Made by a program: the position numbers and the translations under genes | Assembly (NCBI GenBank): GCA_035503715.1 | Contig: DATJTE010000246.1 | Span: forward strand, 1 to 64,000 | Length of the DNA: 64,000 bases | Source: OAS926 sp035503715 | Lineage (GTDB): Bacteria > Pseudomonadota > Alphaproteobacteria > Rhizobiales > Rhizobiaceae | Direction: 5' to 3' | The notes under the pieces: generated by a model | What the model was told of the DNA's origin: nothing | The model's database searches: none | The model's input: the letters and a program-made list of their open reading frames with translations, nothing else | In this document: one piece after another, positions 37,621 to 45,185 of the stretch | How the letters are laid out: each line of letters starts with the position of its first letter | How positions within the stretch are numbered: the stretch's first letter is position 1

Positions 37621-38064
37621 CTACCCCTCGCCCTTTTCCGGCAGGATGACGCCCTTCCGGATGATCATGTTGGCATAGAGTCTGGGTTCGCTGGTGGCAA
37701 CCACGGCATGACAGGCTTTGACGCGCTCGTAGAATTTTGCCGGCAGCAAAGGGATGAGTTTTGCCTTTGGCGCACGTTTGGCGCAGAGACGCTCCATCTC
37801 CTCATGCACGGGATCAAGGAGGAGCGGATTACTGGGTACGGTCGCGCGAAAAAGCGCTTCCGGCACGAAATAGTCGACCGGCAAGACGCGCAAGATCGCG
37901 TCGGCGACGGGGATCAGGTGCAGCCCGTCTGCGCGGATCAGCCGTCGTGCATGTTCGGCTGCCGGATAGTTGCCGTCGACGACGGCGATCTCGTCGCCAT
38001 GCCCCATGGCGCGCAGCGCCGCGAGAAGCTCAGGGCCGAGGATGGGTGGAATGCCGATCAACAT
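37621..38064 (-). CDS. RbsD/FucU-family sugar mutarotase
   Basis: 147 residues, matching the 140-residue family. It opens MLIGIPPILGPELLAALRAM with GHGDEIAVVDGNYPA, the conserved His and Asp pocket of RbsD/FucU, and ends with the HAVVATSEPRLYANMIIRKG block containing the late catalytic Tyr/Asn. The family interconverts sugar anomers before phosphorylation, so it would feed the sugar kinase next to it. The FucU form (EPRLYANMIIRKG) is closer than RbsD. Two bases separate it from the ROK regulator stop. Confidence 0.82.
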   Translation of the reverse strand: MLIGIPPILGPELLAALRAMGHGDEIAVVDGNYPAAEHARRLIRADGLHLIPVADAILRVLPVDYFVPEALFRATVPSNPLLLDPVHEEMERLCAKRAPKAKLIPLLPAKFYERVKACHAVVATSEPRLYANMIIRKGVILPEKGEG

Positions 38065-38066
38065 CG

Positions 38067-39335
38067 TCAGCCGGCCTTGCCGGTCGGCACCGGTCCGGAG
38101 AGGAAACGTTCCGACAGCGGCAGGCTGGCGCCGCCAAGTGCCCGCGCATGAATGCCGACCGTTCCCTCGCGGATTGACGGCACGCGGATGCCTTCGACGT
38201 CGATGCCGTTGATCGCCGTGCCTGTCGCCTCGACGAGTCGTGCGCGGACATGCGGCGGCATCCAGCCGTCGATGATCGCGGTTTCGAAATCGATGACGGA
38301 GGCGGCCGAAACGATCGCGTAGGCGAGCCCACGACCGGCAGAGAGGAGCCAGTCATCGAGTTCGCTCTCCAATTCGGGCCAAGCCTCAGGCGACGACCAA
38401 AGAAATCCGGCCTCACGGCCTTGCGCCAAAAGCGCTTTTTCCAGGATGGCGATCGACGCAATGTCGATGAGCTGCGACGGCTGGCCGTTCGCGCCGGGCA
38501 CTGGCATTGAGCCGAGCGCACCGGCGTTCCCGCTCGGCCCGGCATGCAGCGCACCGTTCAGCACGATGCCGCCACCCGCGAAAGCGCCGATGTAAAAATA
38601 GATGAAGTCACGCGGATTGGCGCCCTTGCCGAAGACGAGTTCCGCGCCGCATGCCGATGTCGCGTCGTTCTGCAGGTAGATGGGAAATGCGAAGCGGCCC
38701 TGCAGCTCGGCGCGGATGTCGCGATGCCGCCACTGGTCCATGATATCGCGCGGCGCGCTCGCCGTATCCGCCCAGTTCCAGAGTTCGAACGGCATCGCGA
38801 TGCCGAGCCCGGCGATGCGCTTGTCCTCTTCCGCGGTCAGCCCGGCGCGAATCTTGGCGATGCCGTCGGTGACGAAATCGACGGTCTCGCGCGGGGCAGG
38901 GTATCGATAGGAGAGCTGCAGCATCGCGCGCAGATTGCCGAGAAAATCGATCAGCACGAGTTCGGCGCTCCGGCGGCCGATCTTGAGGCCGAGGAAATAG
39001 GCGCCGTCCGGATTGAGCGACATCGGGATCGATGGCTGGCCGATCTTGCCGCGGACCGGCTCCTTGCGCAGCAGCAGTCCGTCCTCTTCGAGCGCGCGCA
39101 TGATGACGGAGACGGTTTGCGCCGACAGCCTCGTCATGCGCGCAATGTCGGTTTTGGCGAGATTGCCGTGCTTCCGGAGCAGCGAAAGCACCAGCCGCTC
39201 ATTCGCGTCGCGCATCCCGCTTTGGTTGGTGCCGCGGTGATGCCGGTCATCCGAGAATGCGGGGCGCACCTGTTTTGTCTGTCCGGCTTCCAACGGGCCT
39301 CCTCCCTTCGATTTTGCCGAAAGAATGCTGTCCAT
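38067..39335 (-). CDS. frcR: ROK-family transcriptional repressor of the sugar uptake locus
   Basis: 422 residues from ATG 39335, with a TTG at 39350 as an alternative; neither has a strong ribosome site. An N-terminal winged helix (GTNQSGMRDANERLVLSLLR; TDIARMTRLSAQTVSVIMRAL) precedes the ROK sugar-kinase-like domain with GLGIAMPFE and IYLQNDATSACGAELVFG. ROK repressors release DNA when a sugar binds. It is divergent from frcB, and a 17-base palindrome lies between them (39354-39370). It heads the frcR-rbsD/fucU-frcK transcript. Confidence 0.85.
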   Translation of the reverse strand: MDSILSAKSKGGGPLEAGQTKQVRPAFSDDRHHRGTNQSGMRDANERLVLSLLRKHGNLAKTDIARMTRLSAQTVSVIMRALEEDGLLLRKEPVRGKIGQPSIPMSLNPDGAYFLGLKIGRRSAELVLIDFLGNLRAMLQLSYRYPAPRETVDFVTDGIAKIRAGLTAEEDKRIAGLGIAMPFELWNWADTASAPRDIMDQWRHRDIRAELQGRFAFPIYLQNDATSACGAELVFGKGANPRDFIYFYIGAFAGGGIVLNGALHAGPSGNAGALGSMPVPGANGQPSQLIDIASIAILEKALLAQGREAGFLWSSPEAWPELESELDDWLLSAGRGLAYAIVSAASVIDFETAIIDGWMPPHVRARLVEATGTAINGIDVEGIRVPSIREGTVGIHARALGGASLPLSERFLSGPVPTGKAG

Positions 39336-39353
39336 AAGAGGGGCTGTCAATAT

Positions 39354-39370
39354 TAAATCAGAGTGATTTA
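39354..39370. promoter_or_regulatory. Palindromic operator candidate in the frcR/frcB divergent region
   Basis: Perfect inverted repeat TAAATCA-GAG-TGATTTA with seven-base arms and a three-base centre, lying just upstream of the frcR start and 120 bases before frcB. AT-rich dyads of this size are typical targets of ROK regulators. A TTGACT at about 39375 could be a -35 box for frcB. The rest of the gap has no other strong dyad. Confidence 0.6.
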
Positions 39371-39491
39371 TTTATTGACTCTCGCCCCGGACCCATGGTT
39401 CAGTTCGTCGACATCCGCTGGGAGCATATTTGTGCCGGGTGTTGTTCCGCGCCTTGTAGGGCGCTCGCTTACCGCCACTGGGAGGACCACC

Positions 39492-40526
39492 GTGACCAAG
39501 ACCGCCATTCTGAAATCGACGATTTTTGCAGCCGCCGGTGCAGCGCTTCTTGCCTTCGCCGGGCCGGCCATGAGCCAGGAAGTCGGCGCCTGCCTGATCA
39601 CCAAGACCGACACCAATCCCTTCTTCGTCAAGATGAAAGAGGGCGCCACCGCCAAGGCGCAGGAGCTCGGCGTGAACCTGAAAGCCTATGCCGGCAAGAT
39701 CGATGGCGACAATGAAAGCCAGGTCGCTGCGATTGAATCCTGCATCGCCGACGGCGCCAAGGGCATCCTGCTCGTTCCATCCGACACCAAGGCGATTGTC
39801 GACTCCGTCAAGAAGGCGCGCGACGCCGGCATTCTCGTCATCGCGCTTGACACGCCGCTCGAGCCGATCGACGCGGCTGACGCTACCTTCGCGACGGACA
39901 ACTTCAAGGCCGGCGAGCTGATCGGCGCATGGGCAAAAGCGACGCTCGGCGACGCCGCGAAGGACGCCAAGATCGCCTACATGGATCTGAACCCCAGCCA
40001 GCCCACCGTCGACGTGCTGCGCGACCAGGGCTTCATGACCGGCTTTGGCATCGACACAAAGGACGTCAACAAGATCGGCGACGAGGACGATGCCCGCAAC
40101 GTTTGCCATGACGTGACCAACGGCAATGAGGAGGGCGGCCGCAAGGCGATGGAGAACTGTCTCCAGAAAGACCCCGGCATCAACGTTGTCTACACGATCA
40201 ACGAGCCGGCCGCGGCCGGCGCCTATGAAGCGCTGAAGGCCGTCGGCATGGAGGCCAATGTGCTGATCGTGTCGGTCGATGGCGGCTGCCCGGGCGTCAA
40301 GAACGTCGCCGAAGGCGTGATCGGCGCGACCTCCCAGCAATACCCGCTGCTGATGGCCTCGATGGGCATCGAGGCGATCGCTGCCTTCGCCAAGGACGGC
40401 ACCAAGCCGAAGGCGACCGAAGGCAAGGATTTCTTCGACACCGGCGCGACGTTGATCACCGACAAGCCGGCGTCCGGCGTCGAGTCCATCGACACCAAGA
40501 AGGGCCTTGAGCTCTGCTGGGGCTGA
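39492..40526 (+). CDS. frcB: Sugar ABC transporter periplasmic binding protein (fructose type)
   Basis: 344 residues from GTG 39492, with GGAGG six bases before it. Residues 1 to about 28 form a signal peptide (positive start, ILKSTIFAAAGAALLAFAG, cleavage near AMS-QE). The mature part is a Peripla_BP_4/RbsB-type sugar binding protein: LITKTDTNPFFVKMKEGA, GILLVPSDTKAIV, VIALDTPLE, YMDLNPSQPTVDVLRDQG and VVYTINEPAAAGAYEAL. It would bind fructose, ribose or mannose in the periplasm, by similarity to rhizobial FrcB. It begins the frcBCA transcript. Confidence 0.88.
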   Translation: MTKTAILKSTIFAAAGAALLAFAGPAMSQEVGACLITKTDTNPFFVKMKEGATAKAQELGVNLKAYAGKIDGDNESQVAAIESCIADGAKGILLVPSDTKAIVDSVKKARDAGILVIALDTPLEPIDAADATFATDNFKAGELIGAWAKATLGDAAKDAKIAYMDLNPSQPTVDVLRDQGFMTGFGIDTKDVNKIGDEDDARNVCHDVTNGNEEGGRKAMENCLQKDPGINVVYTINEPAAAGAYEALKAVGMEANVLIVSVDGGCPGVKNVAEGVIGATSQQYPLLMASMGIEAIAAFAKDGTKPKATEGKDFFDTGATLITDKPASGVESIDTKKGLELCWG

Positions 40527-40564
40527 TTTGACCGGCTGAAGGTCGAACAATAGAGTTCAGTCAA

Positions 40565-40590
40565 GGAGGGCGGCCTCCGGGCCGCCTTCC
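40565..40590 (+). promoter_or_regulatory. Strong hairpin between frcB and frcC
   Basis: An 11-base-pair stem (GGAGGGCGGCC paired with GGCCGCCTTCC, one G-T pair) with a TCCG tetraloop begins 38 bases after the frcB stop. It has no T-run, so it is unlikely to end transcription fully. In many binding-protein transporter operons such a hairpin protects the binding-protein mRNA and lowers permease expression; that role is inferred here. Confidence 0.6.
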
Positions 40591-40632
40591 GCGCGACAGG
40601 ACCGATGAAGAAGTCCAGCGGGAGGACGAGGC

Positions 40633-41715
40633 ATGAGTGAAGCGACGGCCAGCGGCCGGCGGCCGCAGGAATTCGAGAAAGCGCTTTCAGGTAGCGACGC
40701 CACCGTCGCGAGCTTCGACACGCACTCCAGGTCGTCGCTCGAACAGGCGCAGCATTTCCTGCACAAGAACCCGGCGGCAGTGCCGCTGATCGTGCTGGTG
40801 CTTTCCATTGCCGTGTTCGGCATCATCATCGGCGGGAAGTTTTTCTCCGCATTCTCCATGACGCTGATCCTGCAGCAGGTGGCGGTCGTCGGCATCGTCG
40901 GCGCGGCGCAGACGCTCGTCATCCTGACCGCCGGCATTGATCTCTCCGTCGGCGCGATCGTCGTCCTGTCGTCGGTGGTGATGGGGCAGTTTACCTTCCG
41001 CTACGGGCTGCCGGCGCCGGTCGCTATCCTCTGCGGTTTTGCCTGCGGCGCGCTCTGCGGCTGGATCAATGGCGTGCTCGTCGCCCATATGAAACTGCCG
41101 CCCTTCATCGTCACGCTCGGCACCTGGCAGATTTTCCTCGCCACCAATTTCCTCTATTCGGCGAACGAGACGATCCGCTCGCAGGACATCGCGGCGCAAG
41201 CGCCCATCCTGCAGTTCTTCGGACAGAATTTCCGCCTCGGCGGCGCCGTGCTGACCTATGGTGTCATCGTGCTGGTGCTGCTCGTCTTCGTGCTCTGGTA
41301 CGTGCTCAACCACACGGCCTGGGGCAGGCATGTCTACGCCGTCGGCGACGACCCGGAGGCGGCGGAGCTGGCGGGCGTGCGGGTCCAGCGCATGCTGGTG
41401 TCGGTTTATGCAATGTCGGGCCTGATCTGCGCGCTGGCCGGCTGGGTGTTGATCGGCAGGCTCGGATCCGTGTCGCCGACGTCGGGCCAGCTCGCCAACA
41501 TCGAATCCATCACGGCCGTGGTGATCGGCGGCATCTCCCTCTTCGGCGGGCGCGGCTCGATCCTCGGCATGCTGTTCGGTGCGCTGATCGTCGGCGTGTT
41601 TTCACTTGGCCTGAGATTGATCGGCACCGATCCGCAATGGACTTACCTGCTGATCGGCCTGCTCATCATCGTCGCGGTCGCGATCGACCAGTGGATCAGA
41701 AAGGTTGCGGGCTGA
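40633..41715 (+). CDS. frcC: Sugar ABC transporter permease
   Basis: 360 residues, GGAGG seven bases before ATG 40633. A 60-residue cytoplasmic lead precedes about nine hydrophobic segments. RbsC/BPD_transp_2 features include VILTAGIDLSVGAIVVLSSV, GLINGVLV-like CGWINGVLVAHM, PPFIVTLGT and GGISLFGGRGSILGMLFGAL. It forms the inner-membrane channel of the sugar importer. Its stop overlaps the frcA start by one base (TGATG), implying coupled translation. Confidence 0.88.
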   Translation: MSEATASGRRPQEFEKALSGSDATVASFDTHSRSSLEQAQHFLHKNPAAVPLIVLVLSIAVFGIIIGGKFFSAFSMTLILQQVAVVGIVGAAQTLVILTAGIDLSVGAIVVLSSVVMGQFTFRYGLPAPVAILCGFACGALCGWINGVLVAHMKLPPFIVTLGTWQIFLATNFLYSANETIRSQDIAAQAPILQFFGQNFRLGGAVLTYGVIVLVLLVFVLWYVLNHTAWGRHVYAVGDDPEAAELAGVRVQRMLVSVYAMSGLICALAGWVLIGRLGSVSPTSGQLANIESITAVVIGGISLFGGRGSILGMLFGALIVGVFSLGLRLIGTDPQWTYLLIGLLIIVAVAIDQWIRKVAG

Positions 41716-42497
41716 TGGCACAGGAACCCATTCTGACCGGTCGCGGGCTGGTGAAGCGGTACGGGCGCGTGACGGCGCTCGATCATGCCGACTTCGATCT
41801 TTATCCGGGCGAGATCCTTGCCGTCATCGGCGACAACGGTGCGGGTAAGTCGACGCTGATCAAGGCGATTTCCGGCGCCGTGAATCCCGACGAAGGCGAG
41901 ATCAAGCTCGACGGCAAGGTCGTCAACTTCAAATCGCCGCTCGAGGCGCGCGATGCCGGCATCGAGACGGTCTATCAGAACCTGGCGCTCTCGCCGGCGC
42001 TGTCGATTGCCGACAACATGTTCCTTGGCCGCGAAATCAGGCGGCCGGGGCCGCTTGGCCAGTGGTTCCGCATGCTGGACCGCAAGACGATGGAAAAACG
42101 GGCGCGCGAAAAGCTCACTGAGCTCGGCCTGATGACCATCCAGAACATCAGCCAGGCAGTGGAAACATTGTCGGGCGGCCAGCGGCAAGGCGTCGCGGTG
42201 GCGCGCGCGGCCGCGTTCGGATCGAAGGTGGTGATCATGGATGAGCCGACGGCGGCACTTGGCGTGAAGGAATCGCGCCGCGTGCTGGAGCTCATCCTCG
42301 ACGTGAAGAAACGAGGGCTTCCTATCGTCTTGATTTCACACAATATGCCGCATGTTTTCGAGGTTGCGGACCGGATTCACATCCATCGCCTCGGGCGTCG
42401 CTTGTGTGTCATCGACCCGAAGGAATATGAGATGTCGGACGCGGTGGCGTTCATGACGGGCGCAAAGAAACCGCCGGAAGTTGCATTGGCGGCGTGA
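41715..42497 (+). CDS. frcA: Sugar ABC transporter ATP-binding protein
   Basis: 260 residues with one complete nucleotide-binding domain: Walker A GDNGAGKSTLIKAISG, the signature LSGGQRQGVAVARAA and Walker B VVIMDEPTAAL, plus the H-loop (LISHNMPHVFEVAD). It powers import of the sugar through FrcC. Unlike RbsA it has a single ABC cassette, which is normal for FrcA-type systems. It is translationally coupled to frcC. It ends 168 bases before glgP. Confidence 0.9.
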   Translation: MAQEPILTGRGLVKRYGRVTALDHADFDLYPGEILAVIGDNGAGKSTLIKAISGAVNPDEGEIKLDGKVVNFKSPLEARDAGIETVYQNLALSPALSIADNMFLGREIRRPGPLGQWFRMLDRKTMEKRAREKLTELGLMTIQNISQAVETLSGGQRQGVAVARAAAFGSKVVIMDEPTAALGVKESRRVLELILDVKKRGLPIVLISHNMPHVFEVADRIHIHRLGRRLCVIDPKEYEMSDAVAFMTGAKKPPEVALAA

Positions 42498-42618
42498 CTT
42501 GTCGCAGAATTGCAGGCATAAGCGAATCTAACGGCCTAAATCGATTAAAAACCTAGGCTGACTTTTAATTGTGGCGCGGCGGTCCTGCCGACGCCCGGCT
42601 CTGGGAGGAGCAACGCGC

Positions 42619-42669
42619 ATGACCGCCAGTACCGGGAGCACCCGGTGCGGGACTTTGAGGTTTGAATGA
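42619..42669 (+). CDS. Sixteen-residue leader ORF overlapping glgP
   Basis: ATG 42619 has a strong GGGAGGAG ribosome site eight bases upstream, better than that of glgP. The reading frame encodes 16 residues (MTASTGSTRCGTLRFE) and its TGA overlaps the glgP ATG (ATGA). A perfect six-base-pair hairpin (ACCGGG-AGCA-CCCGGT, 42631-42646) lies inside it. It could couple translation of glgP to ribosome passage, or simply mark the operon leader; no function is known to me. Confidence 0.45.
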   Translation: MTASTGSTRCGTLRFE

Positions 42670-45134
42670 CACAGGTCACCATGAGAGACCTTCCCAGGCC
42701 GAAACCGGAAGAAGCGAAACCGGAAACGCTCGCAGACGAAATTCTCCGCAGTCTGACCTATCGTATTGGCAAGGACGCGACCGTCGCGACGCCGAACGAC
42801 TGGCTGGTCGCGTCGATCTACGTTGTGCGCGATCGCGTCATCGATCGCTGGATCGGCGCCACCAAACGCGCTTACGACCAGCAGGACAAGCGCGTCTATT
42901 ATCTGTCGCTGGAGTTCCTAATCGGCCGGCTGATGCGGGACGCATTCTCCAATCTCGGCCTGCTCGACGAAATGCAGACCGCGCTGTCGTCGCTCGGTGT
43001 CGATTTCGATCAGATCGCGGGATTGGAGCCCGATGCCGCGCTCGGCAATGGCGGTCTCGGCCGTCTCGCCGCGTGTTTCATGGAATCGATGGCGACGGTC
43101 GATATCCCCGCACACGGTTATGGCATCCGCTACGCCAATGGCATGTTCCGTCAGGAAATCTCCGACGGCTGGCAGGTCGAACTGCCCGAGACCTGGCTCG
43201 ATCATGGCAACCCATGGGACTTCGAACGGCGCGAACGCTCCTTCGAAGTTGGCTTCGGTGGTGTGGTCGAATCCGTGACGGCCAAGGACGGGCGACTCGA
43301 GCGCCATGTCTGGAAGCCGGGTGAGCGCGTGCTTGCGGTCGCTTTCGACACACCGGTGGTTGGCTGGCGTGGTAAGCGCGTGAACACCTTGCGGCTATGG
43401 TCCGCGTTCCCGGTCGATCCGATCCTGCTCGAAAAATTCAATGCGGGCGACCACGTCGGCGCTCTTCTTGAAAGCAACAAGGCGGACGCGCTGTCGCGCG
43501 TACTCTACCCAGCGGACTCGCACAAGGAAGGACAGGAGCTGCGGCTGCGGCAGGAGTACTTCTTCTCCTCGGCATCGCTGCAGGACATCATCCAGCGGCA
43601 CCTCAGCCAATACGGCACGCTGACGAACCTGCCGGACAAGGCAGCGATCCATCTGAACGACACGCATCCGGCCGTCGCGGTTGCCGAACTGATGCGGCTC
43701 GTGATGGATGTCCACGGCATCGACTTCGACACGGCCTGGGACATCACCAAGCGCACCTTCGGCTACACCAACCACACGCTGCTGCCGGAAGCGCTGGAGA
43801 GCTGGCCGGTACCGCTGTTCGAGCGGTTGCTGCCGCGCCACATGCAGATCGTCTACGCGATCAACGCGCAGGTGCTGATCGAAGCGCGTGCCGCCGGCAA
43901 GTTCGACGACGACCAGATCCGCCGGATTTCGCTGATCCATGAGGATGGCGACCGGCGCGTGCGCATGGGCAATCTCGCCTTCGTCGGTTCGCACTCGATC
44001 AACGGCGTCTCCGCGCTGCATACCGAGCTTATGAAGGAGACGGTGTTCCACGATCTGCACCGTCTCTACCCGGACCGCATCAACAACAAGACCAACGGCA
44101 TTACGCCACGGCGCTGGCTGATCCAGTCCAATCAGGGACTGACCGAGCTGATCCGCGACGCGATCGGCGACACATTCCTCGACGACACCGAGCGGCTTGG
44201 CGACCTCGACAAATTCGCCGACGATGCGTCCTTCCGCGAGCGCTTCGCCGCCGTGAAGCGCGCCAACAAGGAGCGTCTCGCGAACCTGGTGTCGGATCGC
44301 CTGCACATCAAGGTCGACCCGTCGGCGCTGTTCGACGTCCAGATCAAGCGCATCCACGAATACAAGCGCCAACTCCTCAACATCATCGAAGCTGTGGCGC
44401 TCTACGACCAGATACGCTCGCACCCCGAGCGGGACTGGATGCCGCGCGTGAAATTTTTCGGCGGCAAGGCGGCGCCGAGCTATCACAACGCCAAGCTGAT
44501 CATAAAGCTCGCCAACGATGTGGCGAAGGTAATCAACCGCGATCCGGCCGTGCGCGGCCTGCTGAAGGTCGTGTTTGTGCCGAACTACAATGTCTCCACC
44601 GCCGAAATCATGATGCCGGCGGCCGACCTGTCGGAGCAGATTTCGACCGCCGGCATGGAAGCGTCGGGCACCGGAAACATGAAATTCGCGCTAAACGGCG
44701 CACTCACCATCGGCACGCTCGACGGCGCCAATGTCGAAATCAAGGAGCGCGTCGGCGACGACAACATCCTGATCTTCGGCCTGACCGCCGACGAGGTAGC
44801 CGAGAAGCGCAACGGCGGCTATGAGCCGCGTCCCGTCATTGAAGCGTCGCGGGAACTGTCGCAGGCGCTGCAGGCGATCTCTTCTGGCGTGTTTTCGCCC
44901 GACGCACCGGACCGCTACCGCAATTTGATCAACGGCCTCTACGACACCGACTGGTTCATGGTTGCGGCCGATTTCGAGGCTTACGCGGCTGCGCAGCGCC
45001 AGGTGGATGCGATCTGGCGCAACAGCCCTGACTGGTACGCCAAGGCGGTACGAAACACGGCGCGAGTTGCTTGGTTTTCGTCCGACCGCACGATCCGCGA
45101 ATATGCACGCGACATATGGAACGTGCCGGCTTAA
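42666..45134 (+). CDS. glgP: Glycogen/alpha-glucan phosphorylase
   Basis: 822 residues, the bacterial phosphorylase size. Key blocks: YYLSLEFLIGRLMRD, ALGNGGLGRLAACFMES, HLNDTHPAVAVAELMRL, FNKTNGITPRRWL-like NNKTNGITPRRWLIQ, VQIKRIHEYKRQLLN and the PLP-lysine motif EASGTGNMKFALNGALTIG. It releases glucose-1-phosphate from glycogen. It is first in a six-gene operon with the synthesis genes glgB-C-A, pgm and glgX, an arrangement known from rhizobia. The leader ORF overlaps its start. Confidence 0.95.
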   Translation: MTQVTMRDLPRPKPEEAKPETLADEILRSLTYRIGKDATVATPNDWLVASIYVVRDRVIDRWIGATKRAYDQQDKRVYYLSLEFLIGRLMRDAFSNLGLLDEMQTALSSLGVDFDQIAGLEPDAALGNGGLGRLAACFMESMATVDIPAHGYGIRYANGMFRQEISDGWQVELPETWLDHGNPWDFERRERSFEVGFGGVVESVTAKDGRLERHVWKPGERVLAVAFDTPVVGWRGKRVNTLRLWSAFPVDPILLEKFNAGDHVGALLESNKADALSRVLYPADSHKEGQELRLRQEYFFSSASLQDIIQRHLSQYGTLTNLPDKAAIHLNDTHPAVAVAELMRLVMDVHGIDFDTAWDITKRTFGYTNHTLLPEALESWPVPLFERLLPRHMQIVYAINAQVLIEARAAGKFDDDQIRRISLIHEDGDRRVRMGNLAFVGSHSINGVSALHTELMKETVFHDLHRLYPDRINNKTNGITPRRWLIQSNQGLTELIRDAIGDTFLDDTERLGDLDKFADDASFRERFAAVKRANKERLANLVSDRLHIKVDPSALFDVQIKRIHEYKRQLLNIIEAVALYDQIRSHPERDWMPRVKFFGGKAAPSYHNAKLIIKLANDVAKVINRDPAVRGLLKVVFVPNYNVSTAEIMMPAADLSEQISTAGMEASGTGNMKFALNGALTIGTLDGANVEIKERVGDDNILIFGLTADEVAEKRNGGYEPRPVIEASRELSQALQAISSGVFSPDAPDRYRNLINGLYDTDWFMVAADFEAYAAAQRQVDAIWRNSPDWYAKAVRNTARVAWFSSDRTIREYARDIWNVPA

Positions 45135-45185
45135 TGTCGAGGGAGAGGCGATAACCGAGCTGACGGCGCCGGGGAGGGGCGCAAG

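Noticed and set aside
37621..39335. Long plus-strand frames opposite frcR and the RbsD/FucU gene
   Set aside because: They mirror codon bias of real minus-strand genes and have no recognisable protein motif.
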